Below, piece after piece: positions 28,269-34,906 of a stretch of DNA of 64,000 bases (within the stretch, counting starts at the first letter, position 1; every line of letters starts with the position of its first letter). The notes beneath the pieces were generated by a model. It worked only from the letters and a program-made list of their open reading frames with translations, was not told where the DNA came from and did no database searches. The position numbers and the translations under genes were made by a program. The stretch covers positions 124,429 through 188,428 of the forward strand of contig NZ_PQBZ01000034.1 in assembly GCF_002964665.1 (NCBI RefSeq), written 5' to 3'. The DNA comes from Pseudoalteromonas sp. T1lg23B. Lineage in GTDB: Bacteria > Pseudomonadota > Gammaproteobacteria > Enterobacterales > Alteromonadaceae.

Positions 28269-28745
28269 GTGCATCTCTCTGATTATGTTGCCTTAGTTGC
28301 AATCTACTTACTTTACAAGGCATTGAATGAATGTCTAAAAGGTAAATTGCCTTCAGCTCCAGCAGCTGTTGGTCGAGGTTTAGGTATTTTAGTTTTTGGG
28401 CAGTTTGTCACTTTAGGTCTTATGAATTACTTAGTTAGCCGTTTTGGAACTGAGGGCTTTCAGCAATTTAGTGCGGACTATGTTGCAATGCTATACGTAC
28501 CAATTGGTATTATTTATACTCTTCTCGCGGGCTATATCGCAGCTAGAAGCTATGAGGGCACTAAGAGTATGAATGTCAAAATGGTCGCTGGTATTGGTCT
28601 GTTACCGCAAGTTCTATTTACTGTGTTTAATTTTAATGAGGGTGTATCCTCTTATTTAGTTCTTGTATTGCTCATTCCTTGTGTACTCATAGGGGGACAT
28701 TTGAATAAATGTTCATATAACAAAACCTTAAAGGCGGGTTCGTAA
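28269..28745 (+). CDS. Cassette 15: multi-helix membrane protein
   Basis: 158 aa with about four or five hydrophobic helices (about residues 5-20, 38-58, 72-92, 103-118 and 127-145). No family recognised. GTG at 28269 follows AAGGTGAAG. The last ten codons lie within attC15. Confidence 0.6.
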   Translation: MHLSDYVALVAIYLLYKALNECLKGKLPSAPAAVGRGLGILVFGQFVTLGLMNYLVSRFGTEGFQQFSADYVAMLYVPIGIIYTLLAGYIAARSYEGTKSMNVKMVAGIGLLPQVLFTVFNFNEGVSSYLVLVLLIPCVLIGGHLNKCSYNKTLKAGS

Positions 28746-28815
28746 CAGTTGGCTCGGCTCCGCTTCGCTTCACATTTTAGCCAACAATTACTCACCGCTT
28801 AAGGTGGCGTTAGTT
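28715..28815 (+). repeat. attC: attC site 15
   Basis: ATATAAC to GTTAGTT, 101 bp. Inner stem AGTTGGCT / AGCCAACA; close to attC11. Confidence 0.9.
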
Positions 28816-28828
28816 ACTCAGGGAAGTC

Positions 28829-29317
28829 ATGCGAAAAATTCTACTATTCATCACACTATTTTTATCACATAGCACTGCTATCGCGTGTAGCTTTGCGCCA
28901 GGGTATGATGAGTTTTTACCTAGCCCTCTGTATAAAAAGAAAAATCATCCATTAGCGATACCAAAGGCTAGCGTAGAATCAATTAAACGAGGTTATGACG
29001 ATGGAAATGGAGGTTCATGCTCCGATGCTGGAATCATAAAAATAAAATTTGAAAACGAAAATCCTATTAGGGCTACAGGATATAAATTAAAGATTATTTC
29101 AGGTACTTTTGAAAGTCATGTTATCCCTGACTATGAGGTAATGCCCTCACGATATAACCCAAGTGAAAACTCAATGTTCTTCGTTTGGTTGGATGGCAGT
29201 TATAACAATCAGGAAAAAATTGATTTCGTATTACAAATTATTGCTGTATCGCCGGAAGGTGACGAAAGTGAACCCTATAATCTTAAAATCCAGCATGCGG
29301 GTGGCAAGAGTAACTAA
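28829..29317 (+). CDS. Cassette 16: secreted protein, paralogue of cassette 17
   Basis: 162 aa with a signal peptide (to about residue 19) and a Cys at the mature N-terminus. The core motif GYDDGNGGSCSDAG (about residue 55) and a later FFVWLDGSYNNQE match cassette 17 at equivalent positions, so the two are diverged copies of one family. The domain is beta-rich and could be Ig-like; I do not recognise the function. ATG follows AGGGAAG. The stop lies in the attC16 core. Confidence 0.72.
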   Translation: MRKILLFITLFLSHSTAIACSFAPGYDEFLPSPLYKKKNHPLAIPKASVESIKRGYDDGNGGSCSDAGIIKIKFENENPIRATGYKLKIISGTFESHVIPDYEVMPSRYNPSENSMFFVWLDGSYNNQEKIDFVLQIIAVSPEGDESEPYNLKIQHAGGKSN

Positions 29318-29411
29318 CAAGTTACTCAAAAGGACGCAAAACGCTTGGCTTGCGCTCCTTCTTCGCTAATTTTAGCCAAGCATTTATGCGCCCATTAGTA
29401 AGGCGTTAGCA
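29312..29411 (+). repeat. attC: attC site 16
   Basis: AACTAAC complements the cassette's 5' GTTAGTT; the 3' end is GTTAGCA, 100 bp. Almost identical to attC6 and attC17. Confidence 0.9.
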
Positions 29412-29421
29412 GTACAAGAAT

Positions 29422-29910
29422 ATGAATCGAATTTTAGTGTTAATTTTAAGTCTTATTACTTTTGATGCATTAGCATGCTCAATGATGCCAACTTCAAAGT
29501 ATTTTGAAGTAACAGGAAAAGGTACTACAGAACCTGTCAAACCTGTTTTTGAGGTAGATGGAGTTCACAGAGGCACTGATGATGGAAATCATGGTTCATG
29601 TTCTGATGCTGGCTCTATTGTTTTAAAACTCAAAAACGTTCCAACTATTGAACAAGGTTATATTTTTGAATTAATAGAGGGCACATTTGAAGATACTCTA
29701 TTTTCTGACAAAGCAATTACGCTTGCAGACTTTCTCGAAGAAAAGGACAAGTACTATTTCGTCTGGTTTGATGGTAATTCGGAAGAACAAGAGGTTTTTG
29801 ATATTAAAATAAAAATAACAGCAGTGTCAGAATCAGGTATTAAAAGTGAGCCGCAGTATTTAAATGTATCTCACCCTGGTGTTCAAAAGCCTTGGTGGAA
29901 AGTCTGGTAA
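29422..29910 (+). CDS. Cassette 17: secreted protein, paralogue of cassette 16
   Basis: 162 aa, the same length as cassette 16, with a signal peptide ending at ALA-C. GTDDGNHGSCSDAG and YYFVWFDGNSEEQE align with the neighbour's motifs, and both end in a beta strand with SEP. The leader and C-terminal tail are different. Function unknown. Sequence divergence is well beyond a recent duplication. Confidence 0.72.
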   Translation: MNRILVLILSLITFDALACSMMPTSKYFEVTGKGTTEPVKPVFEVDGVHRGTDDGNHGSCSDAGSIVLKLKNVPTIEQGYIFELIEGTFEDTLFSDKAITLADFLEEKDKYYFVWFDGNSEEQEVFDIKIKITAVSESGIKSEPQYLNVSHPGVQKPWWKVW

Positions 29911-29914
29911 GTAC

Positions 29915-30014
29915 TGCTAACAAGTTACTCAAAAGAACGCAAAACGCTTGGCTTGTGCTCCTTCGTCGCTAATTTTAGCCAAGCATTTGTGCGCCCATTA
30001 GTAAGGCGTTAGGC
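29915..30014 (+). repeat. attC: attC site 17
   Basis: TGCTAAC to GTTAGGC, 100 bp. Nearly identical to attC6 and attC16. Confidence 0.9.
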
Positions 30015-30018
30015 GAAT

Positions 30019-30528
30019 ATGAAAAAGCAACGACCCACAATCCCAATTGCCGAATGGAAATTGGCTACTCATCTAGAGGCAACCCGTGAAATTCAGAATC
30101 AAAAGGGTGTGCCTGCGTACGGCTGTGATTGTGAGTGGTGTTTTAACTGGAAACATTGCTTAAAGGTTTTGCTTCCTGAAGAGTTGCAAGGGCAACTTAC
30201 AAGGGTTGGGGTTGAACTAGATCATCCGACCGATCTGTACAAATATGAAAGTGACGAGAATGGATCTAGTATAAGGGTCGTCTATCATGCTGTGGGCAAA
30301 ATTCTAGAAGGCCCCAACCAATGGAAAAGCACTGATATGGGTGAAATGCTTATGTATTCCACAATCAGGGAGCAGCCATATTTATCTCTGGTAGTGTTTC
30401 CCCAAAGTCAGTCTCATGATGAAGCTCCGGTTCTTAAAAATACATCTGCAGGTGAGTTGGTGCGGATTGATTTACGGCTTGCAATTCCAAACGAGGTATT
30501 AAAAAGCAATGTGCCAAGTCTCGCCTAA
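30019..30528 (+). CDS. Cassette 18: hypothetical protein with Cys motif
   Basis: Soluble 169-aa protein with CDCEWC and a further WKHC near residues 33-46, which could bind metal. No family recognised and no signal peptide. ATG lies four bases after the attC17 end, so its ribosome site (AAGGCG) would come from the attC. The stop lies in the attC18 core. Confidence 0.65.
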   Translation: MKKQRPTIPIAEWKLATHLEATREIQNQKGVPAYGCDCEWCFNWKHCLKVLLPEELQGQLTRVGVELDHPTDLYKYESDENGSSIRVVYHAVGKILEGPNQWKSTDMGEMLMYSTIREQPYLSLVVFPQSQSHDEAPVLKNTSAGELVRIDLRLAIPNEVLKSNVPSLA

Positions 30529-30594
30529 CAAAGCGCTGTTGTCAGACAAATTTTCCGCTGCGCTCCAAATTTGCCGCAAAGCGCGGCGTTAGGT
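30523..30594 (+). repeat. attC: attC site 18 (short, divergent)
   Basis: GCCTAAC to GTTAGGT, 72 bp. Inner arms AAATTTTCCGC / CCAAATTTGCCGC differ from the common family. Confidence 0.82.
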
Positions 30595-30633
30595 CATCCT
30601 ATATATCTTAAATTTCCTTAGGAGATTAACTGC

Positions 30634-31137
30634 ATGAAAATTATGAGAAAAATTACTATATTTAGCTTTTTGTGTTTGTTTATCTTTGGGTGTACGACTA
30701 CTGCGGATGGGCCTCTATATAAAGAGATTAATGCACCTAGTTTATCACATGAGCAGAGCTTGATTTACGTTATCCGGACAGACAGCGCTTCTGATCTACT
30801 TGGAGATAGAGACATTTCAATTGACGGTTCTAAGCCTAAAAAACTTGGAGATCATGGCTTTTTGACATTTGTAAAGCCTGCTGGAGAGCATACTATTGAA
30901 TTTGGAATTCCTTGGGATCAGAGAAATATTTGGGAAAAATATGAACCTATAAAAACAGTGATTAAGACAGAGGCTGGAAATAAGTACTTTTTACAGTTTT
31001 ACACTGACATTCAAGATTACGGTGTAGTTGTTGAGAGCGGTGTTGGATATCGCAACATGTCGCATAAAACGCAAGTCAACTTCTTAGAAGTCATTGAAGC
31101 GGAAAAAGTATTAGTTAATCATCGTCTTCAAAATTAA
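30634..31137 (+). CDS. Cassette 19: lipoprotein, DUF2846-like
   Basis: 167-aa lipoprotein with lipobox IFGCTT. The mature domain (SLIYVIRTDS ... ISIDGSKPKKLGDHGF ... VKPAGEHTIEF) resembles DUF2846, like cassette 8, though the two are not close. ATG at 30634 follows TAGGAGA at nine bases; ATG at 30643 is possible. Confidence 0.7.
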   Translation: MKIMRKITIFSFLCLFIFGCTTTADGPLYKEINAPSLSHEQSLIYVIRTDSASDLLGDRDISIDGSKPKKLGDHGFLTFVKPAGEHTIEFGIPWDQRNIWEKYEPIKTVIKTEAGNKYFLQFYTDIQDYGVVVESGVGYRNMSHKTQVNFLEVIEAEKVLVNHRLQN

Positions 31138-31146
31138 TGGTAAATG

Positions 31147-31255
31147 GCCTAACAGATCGATTAATAAGATAAATTTAACTGTGCCGCTTTTCGCTAATCC
31201 GCTCCGCGGGTAAGAATCAGCCCAGGAAAATTTGCTAGTTATCAAGGTATTAGGC
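31147..31255 (+). repeat. attC: attC site 19, core mutated
   Basis: The 5' end GCCTAAC is normal, but the 3' end reads ATTAGGC instead of GTTAGGC. The next cassette ends in GCCTAAC, confirming the boundary. Loss of the conserved G should impair cleavage. 109 bp. Confidence 0.7.
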
Positions 31256-31268
31256 AATTCGAGGGTAC

Positions 31269-31703
31269 ATGGAAAAACTAATATCACTCCACAAGCACTG
31301 GCTCAATGCAGATGCTGTAAAAGAAGTCGTTGCGACTAAGATCGGGGGGGATCATGGTCTTCCGGAGGGCTTGTCGGATTTCGTAGAGCTTCTTCATTCG
31401 TCATTTGCAAGGCTATCTGTGCTCTACGGGCTGATCTACGTCGTAATAGAAGGTTACAAGGAGCTTAAATGTACCAACCCAAAAGTGGATGAGCTCCTTT
31501 CTCAAGAAGGCTTTGTAGACGCACTTCGACTTTTTAGAAACTCCACATTTCATTTTCAGAAGGACCCTATACCTGAAAAAGCTATGAAATTTCTAGAGCT
31601 TTCTGAAAGTGAAAACTGGATCAGAGCGTTACACTCAGCTTTTAAAAAGTTCTTTGAGGCAGAGTTGCCGATAAAAGAAATGATGGATAAACTAAATGCC
31701 TAA
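31269..31703 (+). CDS. Cassette 20: helical protein with HEPN-like motif
   Basis: 144-aa all-helical soluble protein. FRNSTFHF (about residue 90) has the R-N-x3-H arrangement of the HEPN RX4-6H RNase motif, followed by a helix. HEPN proteins are common toxins and defence nucleases, but many helical families carry this pattern, so the assignment is tentative. ATG follows CGAGGGTAC. The stop lies in the attC20 core. No antitoxin-like partner adjoins. Confidence 0.62.
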   Translation: MEKLISLHKHWLNADAVKEVVATKIGGDHGLPEGLSDFVELLHSSFARLSVLYGLIYVVIEGYKELKCTNPKVDELLSQEGFVDALRLFRNSTFHFQKDPIPEKAMKFLELSESENWIRALHSAFKKFFEAELPIKEMMDKLNA

Positions 31704-31775
31704 CAAAGCCAGCCAGAGGGACCATAAAACCGACGTTTCGCTCTGGTTTTCCGGCCCCAGATGGCGGCGTTATGA
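31698..31775 (+). repeat. attC: attC site 20 (divergent)
   Basis: GCCTAAC to GTTATGA, 78 bp. Inner arms GCCAGAGGG / CCAGATGGC, unlike the common family. Confidence 0.82.
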
Positions 31776-31794
31776 ACACTAGTAAAGTCCGAGC

Positions 31795-32046
31795 ATGGAA
31801 GAAGCCAAGTTAGAAAGAAAAAGCATTGTTTTACAGCTCGTATTAAATATTTTTCTCGGACCGTTTGGGTTGTTTTATTCGGGTAAAATTACGGCAATAG
31901 TTCTTTCAATAATTTGTATCGTACTTCTGCCAGCATTTGGATTAGGATTATTTCTTACTTGGCCTACATCAATCGTACTAGGTGTATTGTATGTCAAGGA
32001 TCACAATGATTATGTATATATCATGGAAGGTTTGAGAAAAAATTAA
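31795..32046 (+). CDS. Cassette 21: small membrane protein, TM2-like
   Basis: 83 aa with two hydrophobic helices (about residues 12-45 and 48-66). The LNIFLGPFGLFYSGK turn between helices resembles TM2-domain proteins, function unknown. ATG at 31795 has GTCCGAG upstream, a weak site. Confidence 0.62.
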   Translation: MEEAKLERKSIVLQLVLNIFLGPFGLFYSGKITAIVLSIICIVLLPAFGLGLFLTWPTSIVLGVLYVKDHNDYVYIMEGLRKN

Positions 32047-32051
32047 AGTGC

Positions 32052-32154
32052 TTATAACAAAGCAAATTAAAAGTGCGGACAAAAACCAGTTGGCTTTGTT
32101 CGTGCTTCACAAATTTTAGCCAACTAATTTTTGCCGTTTATTAAGGCGTTATAT
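32052..32154 (+). repeat. attC: attC site 21
   Basis: TTATAAC (one mismatch to the expected TCATAAC) to GTTATAT, 103 bp. Inner stem CAGTTGGCT / AGCCAACT. Confidence 0.85.
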
Positions 32155-32170
32155 TTTTAAGGGAACTTTG

Positions 32171-32917
32171 GTGAAAAATCTTACAAAGGTACTATTCCTG
32201 AGCGCAGTCGTTCTTATTTCTGGTTGTGCTTCAAAAAGACCTATAAACCTATCAAGCGAAGCTCGCATTGGTATTTACTCTAGTGTGACAGATAAAACGA
32301 ATAATAATATCTGGGATGAAACTACAGCTCGCTCAGGCCAACAGAAAGATATTATTGTTGATGTAGATTGGGGGTTAAAAGGTAAGGTTGAAGCTAGCTT
32401 AGTTAAAGCCGCAAAGAAGAAATGGTTAATAGATACGCTAATAGTAGCAAGTATTGAAGCTGATTTAGGGGCTGGAGACGCAATATCTTATGGTTTTAGC
32501 TCTGTTTATGAAAAGTTCATTCCAGCATTTACTGAAGTAAAAGATAAGTATGATTTAGATATAATAATCATCGCAAAACCCGCATGGCGCCACTATCACG
32601 GCGAAACTCCTCTATACAATAAAGGTATCGGCGTTCAATCTTTTGAAGATGGGCTCTCTGGTCATGTCGCAGTTGAAATGTTTGCAGTAGATTTGCACAC
32701 GATGAAAATAATATTTCCAGCAATACAGGACGGAATTACTATGCAACCCTTTATTAGGAACTTTGACTTGCCTGATAATTACGCAGATGTTGATCGTATT
32801 TCAGGAACGGTATCAATAAAAGATGCTTATAAAAGCAAAGTGTTCATGGAAGTAGATAGCATTGTGAGCTGGTTCATTAATGAAGTGCCAATTACCATTC
32901 ATGCTAAAAAAATATAA
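32171..32917 (+). CDS. Cassette 22: lipoprotein of unknown function
   Basis: 248-aa lipoprotein, the longest cassette protein, with lipobox LISGCA. The mature part is a mixed alpha/beta domain (for example LDIIIIAKPAWRHYHG, about residue 135). No family recognised. GTG at 32171 after AAGGGA is preferred over the TTG at 32168. The stop lies in the degenerate attC22 core. Confidence 0.68.
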   Translation: MKNLTKVLFLSAVVLISGCASKRPINLSSEARIGIYSSVTDKTNNNIWDETTARSGQQKDIIVDVDWGLKGKVEASLVKAAKKKWLIDTLIVASIEADLGAGDAISYGFSSVYEKFIPAFTEVKDKYDLDIIIIAKPAWRHYHGETPLYNKGIGVQSFEDGLSGHVAVEMFAVDLHTMKIIFPAIQDGITMQPFIRNFDLPDNYADVDRISGTVSIKDAYKSKVFMEVDSIVSWFINEVPITIHAKKI

Positions 32918-33012
32918 TAAACGCATCAACGAATGGACTAATAAAGCTTGGCTTGGTTGGTGCCTCACCAATTTTAGCCAAGCTTTATTAGCCCGTTATG
33001 CGGGCATTAGGG
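32912..33012 (+). repeat. attC: attC site 22, both cores mutated
   Basis: The 5' core is ATATAAT instead of ATATAAC and the 3' core is ATTAGGG instead of GTTAGGG, so AAC/GTT has become AAT/ATT while still pairing. The inner stem AAAGCTTGGCT / AGCCAAGCTTT is intact. 101 bp. Confidence 0.75.
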
Positions 33013-33018
33013 GGCAAA

Positions 33019-33372
33019 GTGAAATTTAAAGTTGCCAGCTCGATTTTAGCATTGTTTACACTGATTGGTCTGGGAGTAACGATATACTCTGACTTTGAAA
33101 GCTATTTAAGCGCTGTTGTTAGTATTTTACTTTATGTGCTGGTACCCGCATATGGAACATACGGCACTTGGGTTAAAAGTCGAATTGCAATACTAATCAC
33201 TCTAGTGTTTTTCATCTCGCAAAGTGTTCGAAGCGTTGGTACTGACAGTTTGATTCCGCATATTGCACCCATAACAATTTCTTTTCCTGTCGGTGACTTC
33301 TCAAGTGGGCAAGGTTACCTGATTGATTTTTTTTGCTATTTCTATGGCAATATTTCTAGCTTGGCTACTTAA
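33019..33372 (+). CDS. Cassette 23: membrane protein, probably frameshifted near its end
   Basis: 117 aa with three to four hydrophobic helices; no family recognised. GTG at 33019 after AGGGGGC is the first start in the cassette; the frame runs left to 32998 into attC22. The annotated C-terminus follows a run of eight T (33327-33334). In the other frame after that run the sequence continues as a hydrophobic helix (AISMAIFLAWLLKLEITP) and reads into attC23, so one extra T probably truncated the last helix. Confidence 0.6.
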   Translation: MKFKVASSILALFTLIGLGVTIYSDFESYLSAVVSILLYVLVPAYGTYGTWVKSRIAILITLVFFISQSVRSVGTDSLIPHIAPITISFPVGDFSSGQGYLIDFFCYFYGNISSLAT

Positions 33373-33384
33373 GCTGGAGATTAC

Positions 33385-33486
33385 CCCTAACAAGCGCATT
33401 AAGAGGACATAAAATCATTTGGCTTGTTGTTCGTACCTCGCTAAAGTATACCCAATAATTCTAAGCCCATTATGCGGGTGTTAGGT
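33385..33486 (+). repeat. attC: attC site 23, inner arm degraded
   Basis: CCCTAAC complements the cassette's 5' TTAGGG; the 3' end is GTTAGGT, 102 bp. The right inner arm (GTATACCCAATAATT) no longer pairs with ATTTGGCTT. Confidence 0.75.
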
Positions 33487-33491
33487 TGCCA

Positions 33492-33845
33492 ATGAGATAT
33501 TTCACCATACTTTTGATTTTATTGTCAGTTGCTGTTAAGGCTGAAACAGTAATCGTTCCAATTCCTGATGGTATGATAGCTTTTTGGTCATTTGATCCAA
33601 AAACAGAGTTGGAAAATAGGGCATTTGAAGCGGCTAAGGAATACCTGAAAAATAAAAAAGAAAACTTAAACAAGTATTATCTTGCCGAAAATGGACTGGA
33701 TGTTGAAACTGACTTATATCATTTTTATATTATACATACTTCAAATTACCGTAAGAAAGCAATGATAGCTGATGAGTCAGATAAAAATGGTGTTCTCTAT
33801 TACAGTGCACAAAAAGATAAAGTTGTTAAGTTTAAAAGCAAATAG
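33492..33845 (+). CDS. Cassette 24: secreted hypothetical protein
   Basis: 117 aa with a signal peptide ending near VKA-ET. The mature part is charged and helical; no family recognised. ATG at 33492 is chosen over TTG at 33486, which belongs to the attC23 end. It is the last cassette. Confidence 0.62.
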   Translation: MRYFTILLILLSVAVKAETVIVPIPDGMIAFWSFDPKTELENRAFEAAKEYLKNKKENLNKYYLAENGLDVETDLYHFYIIHTSNYRKKAMIADESDKNGVLYYSAQKDKVVKFKSK

Positions 33846-33847
33846 CA

Positions 33848-33890
33848 ATCTAACAAACGTATAAACGCATTGACTAATCAAGCTCTACTG
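33848..33890 (+). repeat. attC: attC site 24, truncated
   Basis: ATCTAAC followed by ACGTATAAACGCATTGACTAAT resembles the left half of the other sites. No 3' arm or GTTRRRY follows, so the array ends here. The right limit is approximate. Confidence 0.6.
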
Positions 33891-33994
33891 TTTGATATTT
33901 TTTATAGTTATGTTGTTAACAGTATTACTTGGTTAACTCATATATAGTGGTAATATCTATATTATTTTTATTTTGAGACATAAAAGGACTAGGT

Positions 33995-34411
33995 GTGTCA
34001 GTTTTTATTAAAAGTGTAATTATTGCTTTTACATGCACAATAATTAGCGCTTGCACGCTCACATCAAATGTAAGTCAGTGTGACTCAGGAATGACGGAAA
34101 GGGTGCAAGAATCTCTCTACTTTGGCACGGGGATGAAAAAGGGCTTTGTTACGAAAAAACAGTGGCAGACATTTCTCGATAATTATGTGACACCCCAATT
34201 TCCAAATGGATTTACTGTCGTTGAGGCATCAGGGCAGTGGAAAGGTAATAATGGAGTGCTCGTTCGAGAGCCAAGCTTCGTACTTACGGTAGTGCACAAT
34301 AATGAACAGCGGCACGCTACTGCAATTAAAGTGATTATTGATGAGTATAAAACACAGTTTCAGCAAGAAGCTGTGCTGAGAATTAAAATGGATAGTTGCG
34401 TGTCTTTTTAA
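33995..34411 (+). CDS. DUF3574 lipoprotein
   Basis: 138-aa lipoprotein with lipobox ISACTL. ESLYFGTGMKKG (about residue 40), WQTFLDNYVTPQFPNGFTVVEASGQWKG (about 55-82) and REPSFVLTV fit DUF3574, a periplasmic family of unknown function. GTG at 33995 follows AAAGGA. It lies outside the cassette array with no attC after it, so it is probably ordinary chromosomal DNA next to the integron. Confidence 0.85.
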   Translation: MSVFIKSVIIAFTCTIISACTLTSNVSQCDSGMTERVQESLYFGTGMKKGFVTKKQWQTFLDNYVTPQFPNGFTVVEASGQWKGNNGVLVREPSFVLTVVHNNEQRHATAIKVIIDEYKTQFQQEAVLRIKMDSCVSF

Positions 34412-34491
34412 GTACGTCCATTTATTGATACTGACAATCAACGCACGGTATCATTATAATAATTATTAAAAAACAACAAGAAGTTCAAAAT

Positions 34492-34827
34492 ATGTCTTTA
34501 CCTCCTTGTCCTAAATGTCAATCTGAGTATGTTTATCAAGATCAAAGTAACTTAGTGTGTCCTGAGTGTGCTTATGAATGGAACCCAAAAGAAGTGGCCG
34601 AAGATAGCATCATCAATGTTAAAGATGCTAATGGCACTTTGCTATGTGATGGGGATAAAGTCACTGTGATTAAGGATCTGAAAATAAAAGGGAGTTCTCA
34701 AGTGATTAAGATAGGCACCAAAGCTTTGGTTAGACGTGTATTGGATAAAAAAGATCACGAGCTAGATTGTAAAGTTGATGGCGTTGGAGAAATGATGGTG
34801 ACCGCTAAATTTGTTAAAAAGGCCTAG
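34492..34827 (+). CDS. yjdM: PhnA/YjdM-family zinc ribbon protein
   Basis: 111 aa. The N-terminal zinc ribbon has CPKC (about residue 6) and CPEC (about residue 23), followed by the [26 protein letters not shown] domain typical of the PhnA/YjdM family. Despite the old phosphonate name, the role of this family is not established. ATG at 34492 has only a weak AAGAAG site. The spacing from the DUF3574 gene (80 bp) suggests its own promoter. Confidence 0.92.
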   Translation: MSLPPCPKCQSEYVYQDQSNLVCPECAYEWNPKEVAEDSIINVKDANGTLLCDGDKVTVIKDLKIKGSSQVIKIGTKALVRRVLDKKDHELDCKVDGVGEMMVTAKFVKKA

Positions 34828-34906
34828 TGTTTTTGTCGAGTCCTCAATGTTGTGACATAGCACTTTAGTGATAAGCAGAAAATAAAATGATGAAAGGATT
34901 TGAGTG

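Larger units (their letters stand above)
19253..33890. mobile_element. Chromosomal integron: intI, attI and 24 gene cassettes
   Basis: It consists of a minus-strand integron integrase gene, an intervening region with a LexA box and attI, and 24 cassettes with all genes on the plus strand. Cassettes are separated by attC sites with RYYYAAC and GTTRRRY ends, mostly about 100 bp and sharing a TTGGCT...TTTTAGCCAA inner stem. The array runs from 20536 to about 33890, where the last attC is truncated. No transposase or replication gene adjoins it, so it is sedentary in appearance. It separates the valine operon from small accessory genes. Confidence 0.95.

Noticed and set aside
21559..33486. A CRISPR array, suggested by many similar repeats
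   Set aside because: Repeats are about 57-109 bp, imperfect, spaced by genes of several hundred bp, and have attC cores. They are integron sites.
33915..33937. Two GTTAAC palindromes 11 bp apart after the last cassette, as a second attI or attC
   Set aside because: There are no paired arms or open frame between, and GTTAAC is short enough to occur by chance.
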